DNA of 41,497 nt from Phycisphaerae bacterium (GCA_018433925.1 JAHDQI010000309.1:1-41497); one strand, 5' to 3'; counted from the stretch's first letter, positions 8,864-18,684 are shown. Numbers and translations are program-made. Notes: generated from the letters alone by a model not told the origin.

Positions 8864-11758
8864 ATGAAACATTTCCGTACCGGACTTGGACTGCTGGGAC
8901 TGGCGATGATCTTTGGTTCCTGCGGCGTTAAACAGCCGTCGCCCAACACGCCCATTCAGGCCAAATCGAAAGCCGCGGAGGCGGGCCGCATGACGATTCC
9001 CTTTCACAGCGGCTGGCGTTTTATGAAGGGCCCGCAGCCCGCGACGGCGGCGCAGATGGATTTTGACGACTCGGGCTGGCAACCGGTTCGTCTGCCGCAC
9101 GACTGGGCGATTGCCGGGCCGTTCAATCCGGAGGAGCACGGGTACGCGGGCAAACTTCCGTGGAAGGGCGTCGGCTGGTACCGCAAGGTTTTTTCGATGC
9201 CGGCTTCTGAGAAGGGCAGCCGGGTGTACCTGGATTTTGACGGCGTGATGGCGTTTCCGGAGGTCTATATCAACGGGCAGCTTGCCGGGCAGTGGGACTA
9301 CGGCTATATGTCTTTCCGCGTGGATGCCACGCCGTATATCCGGTTCGGCCGGGAAAATGTTGTGGCCGTCAAGGCCGACACCCGTAACCAGGGCACGCGC
9401 TGGTATCCGGGGGCGGGGATCTATCGCAAGGTGACGATGGTTGTGTGCCGGCCGGTGCATCTCGGTCACTGGGCCACGTATGTGACCACGCCTGAGGTGA
9501 CAGACCAGCGGGCCACCGTTGTGATCCGGACCGCCGTGGAAAACCACCTCGATGCCGACACGCCGGCCTCGGTCCGGTTTGTCCTCACGGACCCGGCGGG
9601 CCATATCGTCGCCGAAGCGGGCCAGGATCTGAACCTGCCGGCGGGGGAAAGCAAAGACATGCAGCAGTCGATCACGCTGAGCCATCCGATCCGATGGGAT
9701 ATCGCGGCCCCGAACCTGTATACGCTCGGCGTCAGCGTGCAGGCGGGCGACACGCTTCTCGACGCCGAGACCACCTCCTTCGGGATTCGGACGTTTTCGT
9801 TTACGGCCGATGACGGGTTTCATCTGAATGGCCGCCGCGTGCCGCTTTACGGCGTTAATCTTCACCACGACCACGGCCCGCTGGGGGCGGCGTTTTATCC
9901 GCGTGCGATGGAGCGGCAACTGGAGATCATGAAGGACATGGGCGTCAATTCCATTCGCACGAGTCATAATCCGCCGGCGCCGGAGCTGCTGGCCCTGTGT
10001 GACCGGATGGGCCTGGTGGTCTGGAACGAGGCGTTTGATAAATGGGACGACAAGGCCGGCCGGATCAACGGACAGCCGCCGCTGGAGGAGTACGGTCATC
10101 GGCAGATTCGTAATTTTGTGAGGCGCGACCGCAACCATCCGTGCATCGTGGTCTGGTCCATCGGCAACGAGATCAGCAATCAGCCGCATGACCGCGAAGG
10201 CAAATCGCCCGAACGCGTTGCCATGATGCGGGATTTTGTTTTGAAATATGATAACACCCGCCCGGTGGGGATCGGCTGCCATATTCCCCAGACGGCCAAC
10301 GAGCCGATTCTGGATTCGCTGGATCTGACGGGTTGGAATTATCTGCGGCGGTATTCGATTTTCCGGGAACGTTATCCCGACAAGCCGATCATTTACAGTG
10401 AATCGGCCTCGGCGCTGAGTACGCGCGGATTTTATGCCCTGCCGCTGCCGACGGTGAAGACCGATTACGCCGACCGGAAGGTTAATTCGTATGACTTTAA
10501 CGCCGCGGCCTGGTCGGATATTCCGGATGTGGAATTTGCGCTGATGGAACAGGACCGGTTTGTGGCCGGGGAGATGGTCTGGACAGGATTTGACTACCTC
10601 GGCGAACCGACGCCGTTTGACCAGGAGGCCCGTAGCTCTTACTTCGGCATCGTGGATTTGTGCGGGATTCCGAAGGATCGCTTTTACCTGTATCGCAGTT
10701 ACTGGCGGCCGGAGGAAACGACGGTTCATATTCTTCCGCACTGGAACTGGCCGCAGCGCGTGGGGCAGCCGGTGCCGGTGTTTGTCTATACCAACGGGGA
10801 TTCCGCGGAGCTCTTTTTAAATGGTCAATCCCTCGGCCGTCGGATCAAGGGGCAGCGGCCCGCCAAACCGGCGGACCTGGCCGACGGCAAGGCGGTGGCC
10901 GCCAGCAGCGAAGAGTATCAAAAAGCCAATACGGCCGCTCATGCCTTTGACGGGCAGAGCGAGACCCGCTGGTGCGCCGCTTCGGGAGAGACCGGCCAGT
11001 GGCTTCAGGCGGACCTGGGCGAGCGGCTGCCGATCCGCTGTATCGCGCTGGAATTTGAGCGAGAGGAAAAATATTACGGCTATGAGATTCACATTTCCGA
11101 CGAGGCCGCCGACTGGACGCTTCTGGTTGCCAAATCCTCCAGCGATCAGCCACGATGGGGCGGTCCGCGGGAGATTTTTCACAGCACAGAGGCCGCGGCC
11201 CGCTATGTTCGCATTGTCTTTACGGAACTTCGGGATGACTGCTGGGCGAGTGTTCGCCGCTTCGGCATTTATTCCGAGCGCTTCGAGTCGGACTATTACG
11301 ACCCGACGTATGATTACCGCCTGCGATGGAACGAGGTGGTTTATGAGCCGGGCGAATTGAAAGCGGTGGCCTACAAGAACGGGCAGGTCATTGGGCAAGC
11401 CGTGATGCGTACGGCCGGGGCGCCGGCTCAGATTCGTCTGACACCGGACCGGGCTGCGCTAAGCGCTTCCGGGGAAGACCTGTCCTATATTCTGGTCGAG
11501 GCGCTGGATAAAAACGGTACGCTTTGCCCGCTGGCTGATGATTTGGTTCGTTTTGAAATTGAAGGGCCGGGCGAGATCGCCGGGGTGGGCAACGGAGATC
11601 CGATGTCGTTTGAGCCGTTCCAGGCAGATTCTCGCAAGCTCTTTTACGGCAAGGCGATGCTGATTGTGCGGACGAAAGAGGGCAAGACGGGCACAATTCG
11701 CGTGACGGCGACTGCGGACGGCCTCAAAGACGGGCGGGCAGAGATGAAGACCCGCTGA
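8864..11758 (+). CDS. Glycoside hydrolase family 2 (beta-galactosidase-like) lipoprotein with F5/8C domain
   Basis: A 964-residue exported beta-glycosidase. The N-terminus is a lipoprotein signal (hydrophobic run, then IFGSCGVKQ, lipobox cysteine). Domains in order: GH2 sugar-binding jelly roll (~45-190), immunoglobulin-like domain (~200-315), TIM barrel (~320-610), a DUF4982-like beta domain (~615-670), an F5/8-type C (discoidin) domain (~672-812), and a C-terminal immunoglobulin-like domain. The general acid/base is Glu436 in WSIGNEIS and the nucleophile is probably Glu513 in IIYSESAS; SIRTSHNPPAPELLALCDRMG is a classic family signature. The start is fixed by AAAGGAG 6 nt upstream. Exact sugar specificity (galactoside, glucuronide or mannoside) cannot be told. 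It is followed convergently by the PHP gene. Confidence 0.95.
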   Translation: MKHFRTGLGLLGLAMIFGSCGVKQPSPNTPIQAKSKAAEAGRMTIPFHSGWRFMKGPQPATAAQMDFDDSGWQPVRLPHDWAIAGPFNPEEHGYAGKLPWKGVGWYRKVFSMPASEKGSRVYLDFDGVMAFPEVYINGQLAGQWDYGYMSFRVDATPYIRFGRENVVAVKADTRNQGTRWYPGAGIYRKVTMVVCRPVHLGHWATYVTTPEVTDQRATVVIRTAVENHLDADTPASVRFVLTDPAGHIVAEAGQDLNLPAGESKDMQQSITLSHPIRWDIAAPNLYTLGVSVQAGDTLLDAETTSFGIRTFSFTADDGFHLNGRRVPLYGVNLHHDHGPLGAAFYPRAMERQLEIMKDMGVNSIRTSHNPPAPELLALCDRMGLVVWNEAFDKWDDKAGRINGQPPLEEYGHRQIRNFVRRDRNHPCIVVWSIGNEISNQPHDREGKSPERVAMMRDFVLKYDNTRPVGIGCHIPQTANEPILDSLDLTGWNYLRRYSIFRERYPDKPIIYSESASALSTRGFYALPLPTVKTDYADRKVNSYDFNAAAWSDIPDVEFALMEQDRFVAGEMVWTGFDYLGEPTPFDQEARSSYFGIVDLCGIPKDRFYLYRSYWRPEETTVHILPHWNWPQRVGQPVPVFVYTNGDSAELFLNGQSLGRRIKGQRPAKPADLADGKAVAASSEEYQKANTAAHAFDGQSETRWCAASGETGQWLQADLGERLPIRCIALEFEREEKYYGYEIHISDEAADWTLLVAKSSSDQPRWGGPREIFHSTEAAARYVRIVFTELRDDCWASVRRFGIYSERFESDYYDPTYDYRLRWNEVVYEPGELKAVAYKNGQVIGQAVMRTAGAPAQIRLTPDRAALSASGEDLSYILVEALDKNGTLCPLADDLVRFEIEGPGEIAGVGNGDPMSFEPFQADSRKLFYGKAMLIVRTKEGKTGTIRVTATADGLKDGRAEMKTR

Positions 11759-11778
11759 TCGAATCGGAATACCGGAAA

Positions 11779-12885
11779 TCAATCGGCTGTTACAACCAAA
11801 GCCGGCTCGGTCAATGGGATCCGGACCAATAAGCCCTGATCCGGGGCCATCAGGAAATTGCGGACCTGATAGGACAGACTCGCTACCTCCTGCTCCGGAT
11901 CGGTATGAATCAATACGGATATTTCCGATCTGGCCGGAACCGATATATGCTGCGAGTCAGCCGTGTCTTCTCTTTGCAGATCCAGATCGATCAGGGCGGT
12001 ATTGTTGATTGTGACGATGAAGGCCCCTTCGCTGTCCGCGGGCTCGGCAGCAAACGTTACCGCCGCCTCAAACAAAGGCCGGAGAAAGTCCTGTCTGCCG
12101 ATGATTTGGTTATTCAGCCAGACGGCCGTACGGCCGGCAACCAGGGCCTCCTGAATGGATTCAACCGACCGCTTCAGGGCGAAAACGAGGGTCACGGTAC
12201 GGTGTCGGCCGGCCGTGTAACGATAAAAGTTGGAGGGAATGTGGATATCTGAGTTTCCGAACAGGGTCAGGTTTTTGTCGAGGCACCACTGGTGGGCCAG
12301 CGGGTAATACGTTCCGCCGTTGGCGACTTCCATGCCATGCAGCCATTGGTTCTCAACCATCGTAGTCTGGACCTGTTCCCAGCGGCCGCGGGCCTGTCCT
12401 TTCCAGGTATGATGATTCCAGAATACAAAGGCCTTCTGCTTGTTGGCGTTGCGGATGGCGTCCAGAAATTCCGGGGTATCCAGCGGGTCAATGTCGGCCG
12501 TAAAAATGGCGTTATAGTGCCCGGGGGGCGTATCCCGTGTGATCTCGGCGCCTTTGATCAGAAGCACATCGATCTTTTTTTTCTGAATATATTCGGCGGC
12601 TATTTCATAGGGCCGGTTGTGATTGGTGGGGATATCGTTCTTGTGCGGCTGGTATTCGATGTGATCGGTGATCGCAATGGCATCAAGGCGCTCCCGAACG
12701 GCCTCATCGACCCGGACCGTCGGCCAAACCTGGCCATCTGAGAAGACGGTGTGCATGTGGAAATCGCAGACCAGCGTTTGATACCCCGGAATGTCGGGAA
12801 AATACGGCTTCTTTTCGGCCAGAACAGGCCCTGTGAGCAGACATAACACAGTAAGTAAAACGATCCCGTATAACCACTTCTTCAT
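11779..12885 (-). CDS. Secreted PHP-type metallophosphoesterase (Sb-PDE / CehA-McbA-like)
   Basis: A 368-residue exported metal-dependent phosphoesterase. The ATG at 12885 is preferred to a TTG 18 nt upstream because GGGAG is well placed for it and it begins a standard signal peptide (MKKWLYGIVLLTVLCLL…VLA). Metal-ligand motifs of the PHP fold are visible: DFHMHTVFSDG, AIAITDHIEYQPHK, the GHYNAIF segment, FWNHHTWKGQ and the late FGNSDIH. The NHNRPYEIAAEYI segment and overall layout resemble the Sb-PDE organophosphate diesterase group within the CehA/McbA metallohydrolases. The C-terminal ~100 residues look like a small beta domain. The natural substrate is unknown; a periplasmic phosphodiester scavenging role is plausible. 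It is the last of a minus-strand run of carbohydrate-related genes. Confidence 0.88.
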   Translation of the reverse strand: MKKWLYGIVLLTVLCLLTGPVLAEKKPYFPDIPGYQTLVCDFHMHTVFSDGQVWPTVRVDEAVRERLDAIAITDHIEYQPHKNDIPTNHNRPYEIAAEYIQKKKIDVLLIKGAEITRDTPPGHYNAIFTADIDPLDTPEFLDAIRNANKQKAFVFWNHHTWKGQARGRWEQVQTTMVENQWLHGMEVANGGTYYPLAHQWCLDKNLTLFGNSDIHIPSNFYRYTAGRHRTVTLVFALKRSVESIQEALVAGRTAVWLNNQIIGRQDFLRPLFEAAVTFAAEPADSEGAFIVTINNTALIDLDLQREDTADSQHISVPARSEISVLIHTDPEQEVASLSYQVRNFLMAPDQGLLVRIPLTEPALVVTAD

Positions 12886-13030
12886 CGGTACTCTCCCTAT
12901 CAATTAAATTCATGGACAACCCGATTGTACAGATTTTGTCTGATTAAAAAAGCGGAAATCGATTTTTGGAAGAATTTCTTCACCCTCCAGCGCCTGGGGC
13001 GGCCGGCGGCGGGATCCATAGCAATGCCTC

Positions 13031-14278
13031 TTATTCGCCCCGGGCAAAACGGGCGGCCGAGGCCCCGGCCAGGGCGCCGGTGGACCATGCGATCTGGAGG
13101 TTGTAGCCGCCGCAGGGACCGTCGGCGTCGATGACTTCGCCGGCGAAAAACAGCCCGGGGCAGTTTCGGGACTGCATGGTTTTGGAGTCGATTTCCTGCC
13201 GGCTGACGCCTCCGCGGGTGACGGTGGCCTGTTCGAGCGGGGCTGTTTTTATGACCGTCAGCGGCATCGCCTTGATGTATTCAAGCATTCGATTTCGCTG
13301 CTCTTTTGTCAGGTGCGCGGCTGTGACGGGGCGGCCGGGGCTGACAAACTCCTCCAATAAAAGACAGAACTGCCGGGGCAGCCGGGTGGAAAGCACACCG
13401 GCCATCTCTTTTCGCGGCTGCGCGGCACACTCGGCGATCAGCCACGCCTCGGCGCGGGGCCTGTCCATTGACGGCAGAAAATCCGCCGTGATCTGCACCG
13501 CCGACGCCGGCTCGGCCAGCGCTTCTGTCAGGTGGCGGCTGAGGTCAAAGACGACCGGTCCGCCGATGCCATCGGCAGTACACATCAGCGGCCCGCGCAG
13601 GCGGATGCTCTTTTTGTCCCAGGCCGCCTGCAGCACCACATCCGCCATGCCGACTCCCTGCAAGCGGCCGGGCCAGGTTTGTTCGGTAACCAGCGGGCAC
13701 AGGGCCGCCCGCGGCGGCGTGATGGTATGGCCAAACTCTTTTGCCAGCCGCCAGCCGTCGCCGGTCGAGCCGGTAAACGGCCAGCTTGCGCCGCCGGTCG
13801 CGATGATCACAGACGCTGCGCGGAGGGTTTGTTTGTCGGTCTGAATCTGAAACCCATCGGCCTCTTTTTCGATGGCTTGCACGCGGCGGCCGTAAACAAA
13901 CTCGGTCTTCAGCCGATGGGCGGTATCGACGAGGATTCGGCAGACATCGGAGGCCCGGTCCGTAATGGGAAAGACGCAGCCGTCTTTTTCTTCTTTGGCG
14001 GCAAGCTGACGGGTCCGGAAAAACTCACGCACCGCTTCCGGCGAAAAGGCGTACAGCGCCGGCTTGAGGAAATGCCCGCACTCTCCATAAATCCGGACAA
14101 ATTCCTCGATGGTTCCGGTGTGCGTGAGGTTGCATCGGCCGCGGCCGGTTTTGAGCAGTTTGCGGCCGGCCGCGCTGCCCCGCTCTATGAGGACCGCGCG
14201 CGCGCCGGCCTGCGCGGCGAAAATCGCCGCCGTCAATCCGGCCGGTCCGGCCCCGATTATGCAGACCTGCGTTTCCAT
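13031..14278 (-). CDS. FAD-dependent oxidoreductase, HI0933/YhiN (BaiN-like) family
   Basis: A 415-residue flavoprotein. The Rossmann dinucleotide loop is at the N-terminus (CIIGAGPAGLTAAIFAAQAGARAVLIER), followed by the family hallmark GRKLLKTGRGRCNLTH. Further in are IIATGGASWPFTGSTGDGW and the late FAD-contact region CPGLFFAGEVIDADGPCGGYNLQIAWSTG (quoted in parts: FFAGEVIDADGPCGGYN). Members are annotated as NAD(P)/FAD-dependent oxidoreductases; one relative acts on bile-acid intermediates, but for most the physiological substrate is unknown. The gene begins 6 nt after the GH95 stop codon, so it is probably in the same transcript, though a functional link is not evident. Confidence 0.93.
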   Translation of the reverse strand: METQVCIIGAGPAGLTAAIFAAQAGARAVLIERGSAAGRKLLKTGRGRCNLTHTGTIEEFVRIYGECGHFLKPALYAFSPEAVREFFRTRQLAAKEEKDGCVFPITDRASDVCRILVDTAHRLKTEFVYGRRVQAIEKEADGFQIQTDKQTLRAASVIIATGGASWPFTGSTGDGWRLAKEFGHTITPPRAALCPLVTEQTWPGRLQGVGMADVVLQAAWDKKSIRLRGPLMCTADGIGGPVVFDLSRHLTEALAEPASAVQITADFLPSMDRPRAEAWLIAECAAQPRKEMAGVLSTRLPRQFCLLLEEFVSPGRPVTAAHLTKEQRNRMLEYIKAMPLTVIKTAPLEQATVTRGGVSRQEIDSKTMQSRNCPGLFFAGEVIDADGPCGGYNLQIAWSTGALAGASAARFARGE

Positions 14279-14284
14279 GGGCTT

Positions 14285-16627
14285 TTATTCAAAATCCTTT
14301 TGGGTAAGGATGATTTTTGATCCCGCTTCAACGATCCGGTCGATGCCCTTGCCCGCGTATTGGATTCGGCAGGGGGCCTGGGCATCCGCTTGCAGTACGG
14401 CCTGATGCAGCAGGCCGTTTTTCCATTCGATATCGACTTGAAATCCGCCGCGTGCGCGAAGTCCTTTTACGGCGCCGTCTTTCCAGTCCGGCGGCAGGGC
14501 GGGCAGCAGTTCGAGGATTGGGATTGCCTGTTTTGTGCGGCAGTGCGACTGGAGAAGCATCTCGGCGATGCCCGCGGTGCCGCCGAAGTTGCCGTCAATC
14601 TGAAACGGCGGATGCGTGTCGAACAGATTTGGAAGGGTGCTGTTGCGAAGCAGGGCCAGCAGGTTTTCATGGGCCTTCTGCGGCTCGTGAAATCGTGCCC
14701 AGAAACTGATGATCCAGGCGCGGGACCAGCCGGTATGCCCGCCGCCGTGGGCCAGGCGGCAAGCGATGGTTTCGCGGGCGGCGGCGACTTTTTCGGGGCT
14801 GTCGCAGAGATTATATTGCCGGCCCGGATGGAGGGCGAACAGATGGGAGATATGCCGATGGCCCGGCTCGGCCTCTTCGAAGGGCCGGGCCCATTCCATC
14901 AGGCGGCCGTCGGAGCCGACGCGGGTGGGGGCCAGGTTGTCCTTTGCGTTCCTGACCTGCGCGATGAAGTCGTCGGAGATGCCGAGGATCTCGGCCGCCT
15001 CCAGCGTATTGGCAAAGACCTCCCAGATGATCTGCTGACTCATGGCAGGGCCCATAGAAAGATGGACTTTCTTCCGGTCGGGTGTCAGGTAGGTATTTTC
15101 CGGCGAGGTGTCCGGCCCGGAAACAAGGTGTCCGGTTTTCGGATCTTTTACGAGGTAGTCCAGGTAAAACAGGGCCGCTTCCTTCAGAATGGGATACGCT
15201 CTCCGGCGGAGAAATTCCCGATTGACGGTAAAGCGGTAATGCTCCATCAAATGCCCGCTGCACCACCCGGCCCCGTGCGGCCACATACCGTATTGAGCGC
15301 TGCCGAAGGGATCAGTATGCAGCCAGGGATCGGTTGTATGGTGGGCCACAAAGCCCCGGCAGCCGTACACGTTCGCGGCGGTCTTTTGACCGGCGGGCAT
15401 CAGCCGCTCTATGAAATCAAACAAGGGCCGGTGACATTCCGAAAGATTGGTCACCTCGGCCGGCCAGTAATTCATCTGGAGATTGATGTTGATGTGATAA
15501 TCGGCATTCCAGGGCGCCTCGAGTCCGTCGGACCAGAGTCCCTGCAGGTTGGCGGGCAGATTGCCCGGGCGTGAGGAGCTGATCAGCAGATAGCGGCCGT
15601 ACTGGAAATAGAGGGCGACCAGCGCCGGATCGAGGCCGCCGGCCTTGACCCGCTCGAGCCGTTTATCCGTCGGCAGATCGTTCTTTTCGCCTCCGCCCAG
15701 ATCCAGAAGACACCGGGCAAAGAGCCGCCGGTGTTCGGCGATATGATCGGCCCGAACCTGTTGGATGTTTTTTTTCAGGACGGCCGCGAGGGTCTTGGCG
15801 CAGGTTTGACGGCGATCGGCCGGCCGCGGGTCGGCGGGATTTTTGTGATTGTAATCCGTGGCCGCGGCGATATAGAACGTGGCCGCATCGGCGTTTTCAA
15901 TCACAATCGCCTGATTGACGATTCGGGTCAGGCCGCCCTCGGCTACCGCACGCACGCGGCCATGCCATTTGACACCGAGATGCCGGCCGCTGTGCTGCGC
16001 CCGGCCGAACATCTCAAGCGTATCGGGCCCGGCCGTCAGGAGGGTGCGTTCGCCCGGGCGGTCCAGCCGGGCACGCAGGGAAATGGCGCCGGGCTTGTCG
16101 GCGGTCATGCGAACAATCAAGACATCCTCGACGGCCGAGGAAAAAACCTCCCGTGTGTACTTCGTCCCATCGATGGAAAACCGGGTTCTTGCCACGGCCG
16201 TATCGAGATTCAGTTCGCGGCGGCAGTCCGTCGGCCCTGCCTCCGTCAGGAGCGTGAGGTGAAGATCGCCGAGTGTTTGATAGCTGCGGGGGCTGATTCG
16301 CCGGCCCATGACCGCCTGCACGGTTTTTTGGGCCTCGGCATATTTGCCTTCAAACCATTGCTTCCGGGCCTTGTCTATGGCCTCTCGAAAACCCGGTTCG
16401 GCCTGCGGCACGGGCGGACCGGCCCAGACCGTCTCTTCATTGAGCTGGATGCGCTCCTCTGCGGCGCCGCCGAAGACCATTGCCCCCAGCCGGCCGTTGC
16501 CGACGGGCAGGGCCTCGACCCATTGGCTTGCGGGCTGTTCATACCACAAGATATGGTCGGCCGCCGCCGACCCCGCAAAAAGAATGAATCCGACGGCCAG
16601 AAGATGCCTCTTCGCTTTGCGGTTCAT
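14285..16627 (-). CDS. Glycoside hydrolase family 95 (alpha-L-fucosidase / alpha-L-galactosidase type)
   Basis: A 780-residue exported enzyme with a cleavable signal peptide (LLAVGFILFAGSAAADH). The N-terminal beta domain begins with the family-typical WYEQPASQWVEALPVGNGRLG and LNEETVWAGPP. The (alpha/alpha)6 catalytic barrel contains WNADYHININLQMNYWPAEV, the DTSPEN loop, and QIDGNFGGTAGIAEMLLQSH. These match GH95 inverting enzymes that remove terminal alpha-L-fucose or alpha-L-galactose from plant or algal glycans. AGGGG sits 6 nt before the ATG. It lies just downstream of rnpB on the same strand and heads a transcript with the flavoprotein gene. With the GH2 enzyme it suggests use of fucosylated or galactosylated polysaccharides. 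Confidence 0.94.
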   Translation of the reverse strand: MNRKAKRHLLAVGFILFAGSAAADHILWYEQPASQWVEALPVGNGRLGAMVFGGAAEERIQLNEETVWAGPPVPQAEPGFREAIDKARKQWFEGKYAEAQKTVQAVMGRRISPRSYQTLGDLHLTLLTEAGPTDCRRELNLDTAVARTRFSIDGTKYTREVFSSAVEDVLIVRMTADKPGAISLRARLDRPGERTLLTAGPDTLEMFGRAQHSGRHLGVKWHGRVRAVAEGGLTRIVNQAIVIENADAATFYIAAATDYNHKNPADPRPADRRQTCAKTLAAVLKKNIQQVRADHIAEHRRLFARCLLDLGGGEKNDLPTDKRLERVKAGGLDPALVALYFQYGRYLLISSSRPGNLPANLQGLWSDGLEAPWNADYHININLQMNYWPAEVTNLSECHRPLFDFIERLMPAGQKTAANVYGCRGFVAHHTTDPWLHTDPFGSAQYGMWPHGAGWCSGHLMEHYRFTVNREFLRRRAYPILKEAALFYLDYLVKDPKTGHLVSGPDTSPENTYLTPDRKKVHLSMGPAMSQQIIWEVFANTLEAAEILGISDDFIAQVRNAKDNLAPTRVGSDGRLMEWARPFEEAEPGHRHISHLFALHPGRQYNLCDSPEKVAAARETIACRLAHGGGHTGWSRAWIISFWARFHEPQKAHENLLALLRNSTLPNLFDTHPPFQIDGNFGGTAGIAEMLLQSHCRTKQAIPILELLPALPPDWKDGAVKGLRARGGFQVDIEWKNGLLHQAVLQADAQAPCRIQYAGKGIDRIVEAGSKIILTQKDFE

Positions 16628-16668
16628 GAAGTACCCCTAAAGAATAGACCCTTCTCGATAAAAAAAGT

Positions 16669-17044
16669 GAGTGGGTCTGTAAGCCGAGTTCTGTCTCTCT
16701 TTCGAGAGGGCGGTCATTACACTGGATCGGCCGTCGCCGACCGACTCTGCCTGAAGGTTTCCCCGCAGGCAAGCAACCTACCCGCCGGATTTGCCCGGGC
16801 CGGGCTCCGGCATACTTGGTCTTGCAGGCGGCGGGGTTTGCCCTGCCGCCGCTGTTGCCAGCGGCGCGGTGCGCTCTTACCGCACCATTTCACCTTTGCC
16901 TGTGCCCCGAAGGGCCATCGGCCGTGTGTTTTCTGCGGCACTTTCCCTCGGGTCGCCCCGGGCGGCCGTTAGCCGCCGCCGTGCCCTTTCCTGCTCGGAC
17001 TTTCCTCCGGATGTCTTTCAATCCGGCGACCGCCCGACCCACTC
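16669..17044 (-). ncRNA. rnpB: RNase P RNA, bacterial class A
   Basis: The 376-nt RNA is the catalytic subunit of RNase P, which trims 5' leaders from tRNA precursors. On the minus strand the ends form helix P1 (GAGTGGGTC at 17044-17036 with GACCCACTC at 16677-16669). The universally conserved core is visible: GAGGAAAGTCCGAGC near the 5' side, GTAAGAGCGCACC and GCAAACCCC in the middle, and GGGTAGGTTG then ACAGAACTCGGCTTA near the 3' end. A promoter whose -10 box ends 7 nt before the predicted 5' end fits exactly. The P1 3' strand is followed within a few bases by six or seven T residues (16667-16661), which would terminate transcription. Long GC-rich reading frames across this region are spurious. 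Confidence 0.97.
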
Positions 17045-17051
17045 ATCCTGC

Positions 17052-17080
17052 ATGATACAAAACAGGGGGAAAAAGATCAA
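17052..17080 (-). promoter_or_regulatory. Promoter of rnpB
   Basis: On the minus strand TTGATC (17080-17075) and TATCAT (17057-17052) are separated by 17 nt. The -10 box ends 7 nt before G17044, the P1-defined 5' end of the RNase P RNA, so promoter and RNA end agree independently. Confidence 0.75.
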
Positions 17081-17112
17081 CGATTCAAAAAGGGGCCAAA
17101 CCACGGGATTAT

Positions 17113-18684
17113 TTATACCACTGTGTTTTGTGTTTGCGGAGCGCCGCTGACCTGGCCGGCGGGCAGTTCGATGCAGAAGGCGGACCCCTTTCCCACTTCG
17201 CTGGCGACGGTCAGTCGGCCGCCGAGGGCCTCGGCCAGTTTGCGGGTAATCGTCAGGCCCAGTCCCGTTCCGCCGTATTTTCGTGTGGTGCTGCTGTCGG
17301 CCTGTGAGAAGGCCTCAAAAATGGAATCGAGCTTGTCCGGCGGAATGCCGATGCCGGTATCGGAGACCTCAAAGCACAGGGTGGGCCGGTCCGGGTCCTG
17401 CCAGTCTGATGCAGAAAAAACGCGCAGGCGGACATCGCCCTTCTCCGTAAACTTGACGGCGTTATTGAGCAGGTTGATCAGGCATTGTTTGAGGCGGACC
17501 GGATCGGTGCAAATCGTCTCCGGCAGGTCATTTTCCCGGAGGATTTCAAACCGGATCCCCTTTCGCTGCACGGGATAGCGAATGACTGATTCGATGCCGC
17601 GCAGGAGTTCGGCCGGGGAGCATTCGATGATTTCAATGTCCAGTTTTCCGGCCTCAATTTTTGAAAAATCGAGAATATCATTGATCAATTCGAGCAGCGA
17701 GCGGCCGTTATCGAGGATCATTTTGACACACTTTTTGCGATCCTCCTCCAGGTCCGTTTCCTCATAGAGCAGTTCACTGAAGCCGATAATGGAATTCATC
17801 GGGGTGCGGATTTCATGGCTCATGTTGGCCAGGAAGGTGCTTTTGGCATGACTGGCCAGTTCCGCCTCGCGGCGGGCCAGTTGGGCCTGCTGTTCAGCCC
17901 GGCGGCGGGTTTCCACTTCCCGGTTCAGGTTTTCAATCGAGGTGGTGCTTTGCTGCAAATCCTCGAGCATTTGATTAAAGGCCCCGGCCAACTGCCCGAT
18001 TTCGTCGCGGGAGTGCACCCGGACCCGCTCCCGGAGATTGCGGCTGCGCACGAGGGTTTGAATGGTACCGAGAATTCGGCTCAGCGGGGCGGTTAGAAAG
18101 GTGTTCAGGCCCAGCAGAAGGAGGAGTGCGGTGATGCCGAAGGCAATCACGAAGATCATATTGCACTTCCAGATCAGGTTGCGGACCCGCGCATCGATAA
18201 TCTCGGCGGGCGCGGAGATCACAATGCCGTATTTCGCATGATCGTCGGACTTGGAGTAAGGCAGGACGGCGTAATACATGCTGTAGGGTTCCTGCCGAAT
18301 ACTGACGACGCAGGCGGTCTGGTTCCGCAGGGCATCCGTAATCGACTCGTTGTCCAGGCGCCTGCCGTGCAAACTGGAATTGTTATGGAACAGGATGGTG
18401 CCGGCCGCGTCCACGACCATGGCTTCGAGTATATTTTCATTTTTAAATGCGATCTCGCGGCACAGATGATCAAACTGGTCGATTTCTTCGACCCCGATTC
18501 CGAGATCGGTGATCCGGGAAAGCTGCGAGGCGAGGTTATTGCCGTAGACCATGAGCTCGGTATCCAGCGCCGCTTTATAGTCTTTTCTGACTACCTGGCG
18601 AATCAGGGCCAGATTGACGGCGGCGGCCACCAGCAGGGTTCCGGCAAACAAAATCAAAATTTTCCATCGAATACTGAATCGCAT
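17113..18684 (-). CDS. Membrane sensor histidine kinase (HAMP, no receiver)
   Basis: A 523-residue two-component sensor kinase. There are two transmembrane segments (about 8-27 and 176-198) enclosing a ~145-residue periplasmic sensor region. A HAMP domain follows (~200-250), then a short coiled coil, and a HisKA domain with the phospho-accepting His290 in FLANMSHEIRTPMNSI. The ATPase domain has the N box CLINLLNNAVKFTEKG, G1 DTGIGIP, and G2 GGTGLGLTI. No receiver or phosphotransfer domain is attached and no response regulator lies in the window, so its partner is elsewhere. It starts 35 nt after the gene for an ABC-substrate-binding-like protein, which may supply the ligand-sensing function. 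It ends just upstream of the rnpB promoter. Confidence 0.95.
   Translation of the reverse strand: MRFSIRWKILILFAGTLLVAAAVNLALIRQVVRKDYKAALDTELMVYGNNLASQLSRITDLGIGVEEIDQFDHLCREIAFKNENILEAMVVDAAGTILFHNNSSLHGRRLDNESITDALRNQTACVVSIRQEPYSMYYAVLPYSKSDDHAKYGIVISAPAEIIDARVRNLIWKCNMIFVIAFGITALLLLLGLNTFLTAPLSRILGTIQTLVRSRNLRERVRVHSRDEIGQLAGAFNQMLEDLQQSTTSIENLNREVETRRRAEQQAQLARREAELASHAKSTFLANMSHEIRTPMNSIIGFSELLYEETDLEEDRKKCVKMILDNGRSLLELINDILDFSKIEAGKLDIEIIECSPAELLRGIESVIRYPVQRKGIRFEILRENDLPETICTDPVRLKQCLINLLNNAVKFTEKGDVRLRVFSASDWQDPDRPTLCFEVSDTGIGIPPDKLDSIFEAFSQADSSTTRKYGGTGLGLTITRKLAEALGGRLTVASEVGKGSAFCIELPAGQVSGAPQTQNTVV

Noticed and set aside
8849-10741. 630-codon frame antisense to the GH2 gene
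   Set aside because: It is a shadow of the GH2 coding frame: rich in Arg, Pro and His, with no domain and no promoter or ribosome-binding site.
14360-17150. Several plus-strand reading frames across GH95 and rnpB
   Set aside because: They are mirror frames of GH95 and run through conserved RNase P RNA, which must keep its RNA sequence.
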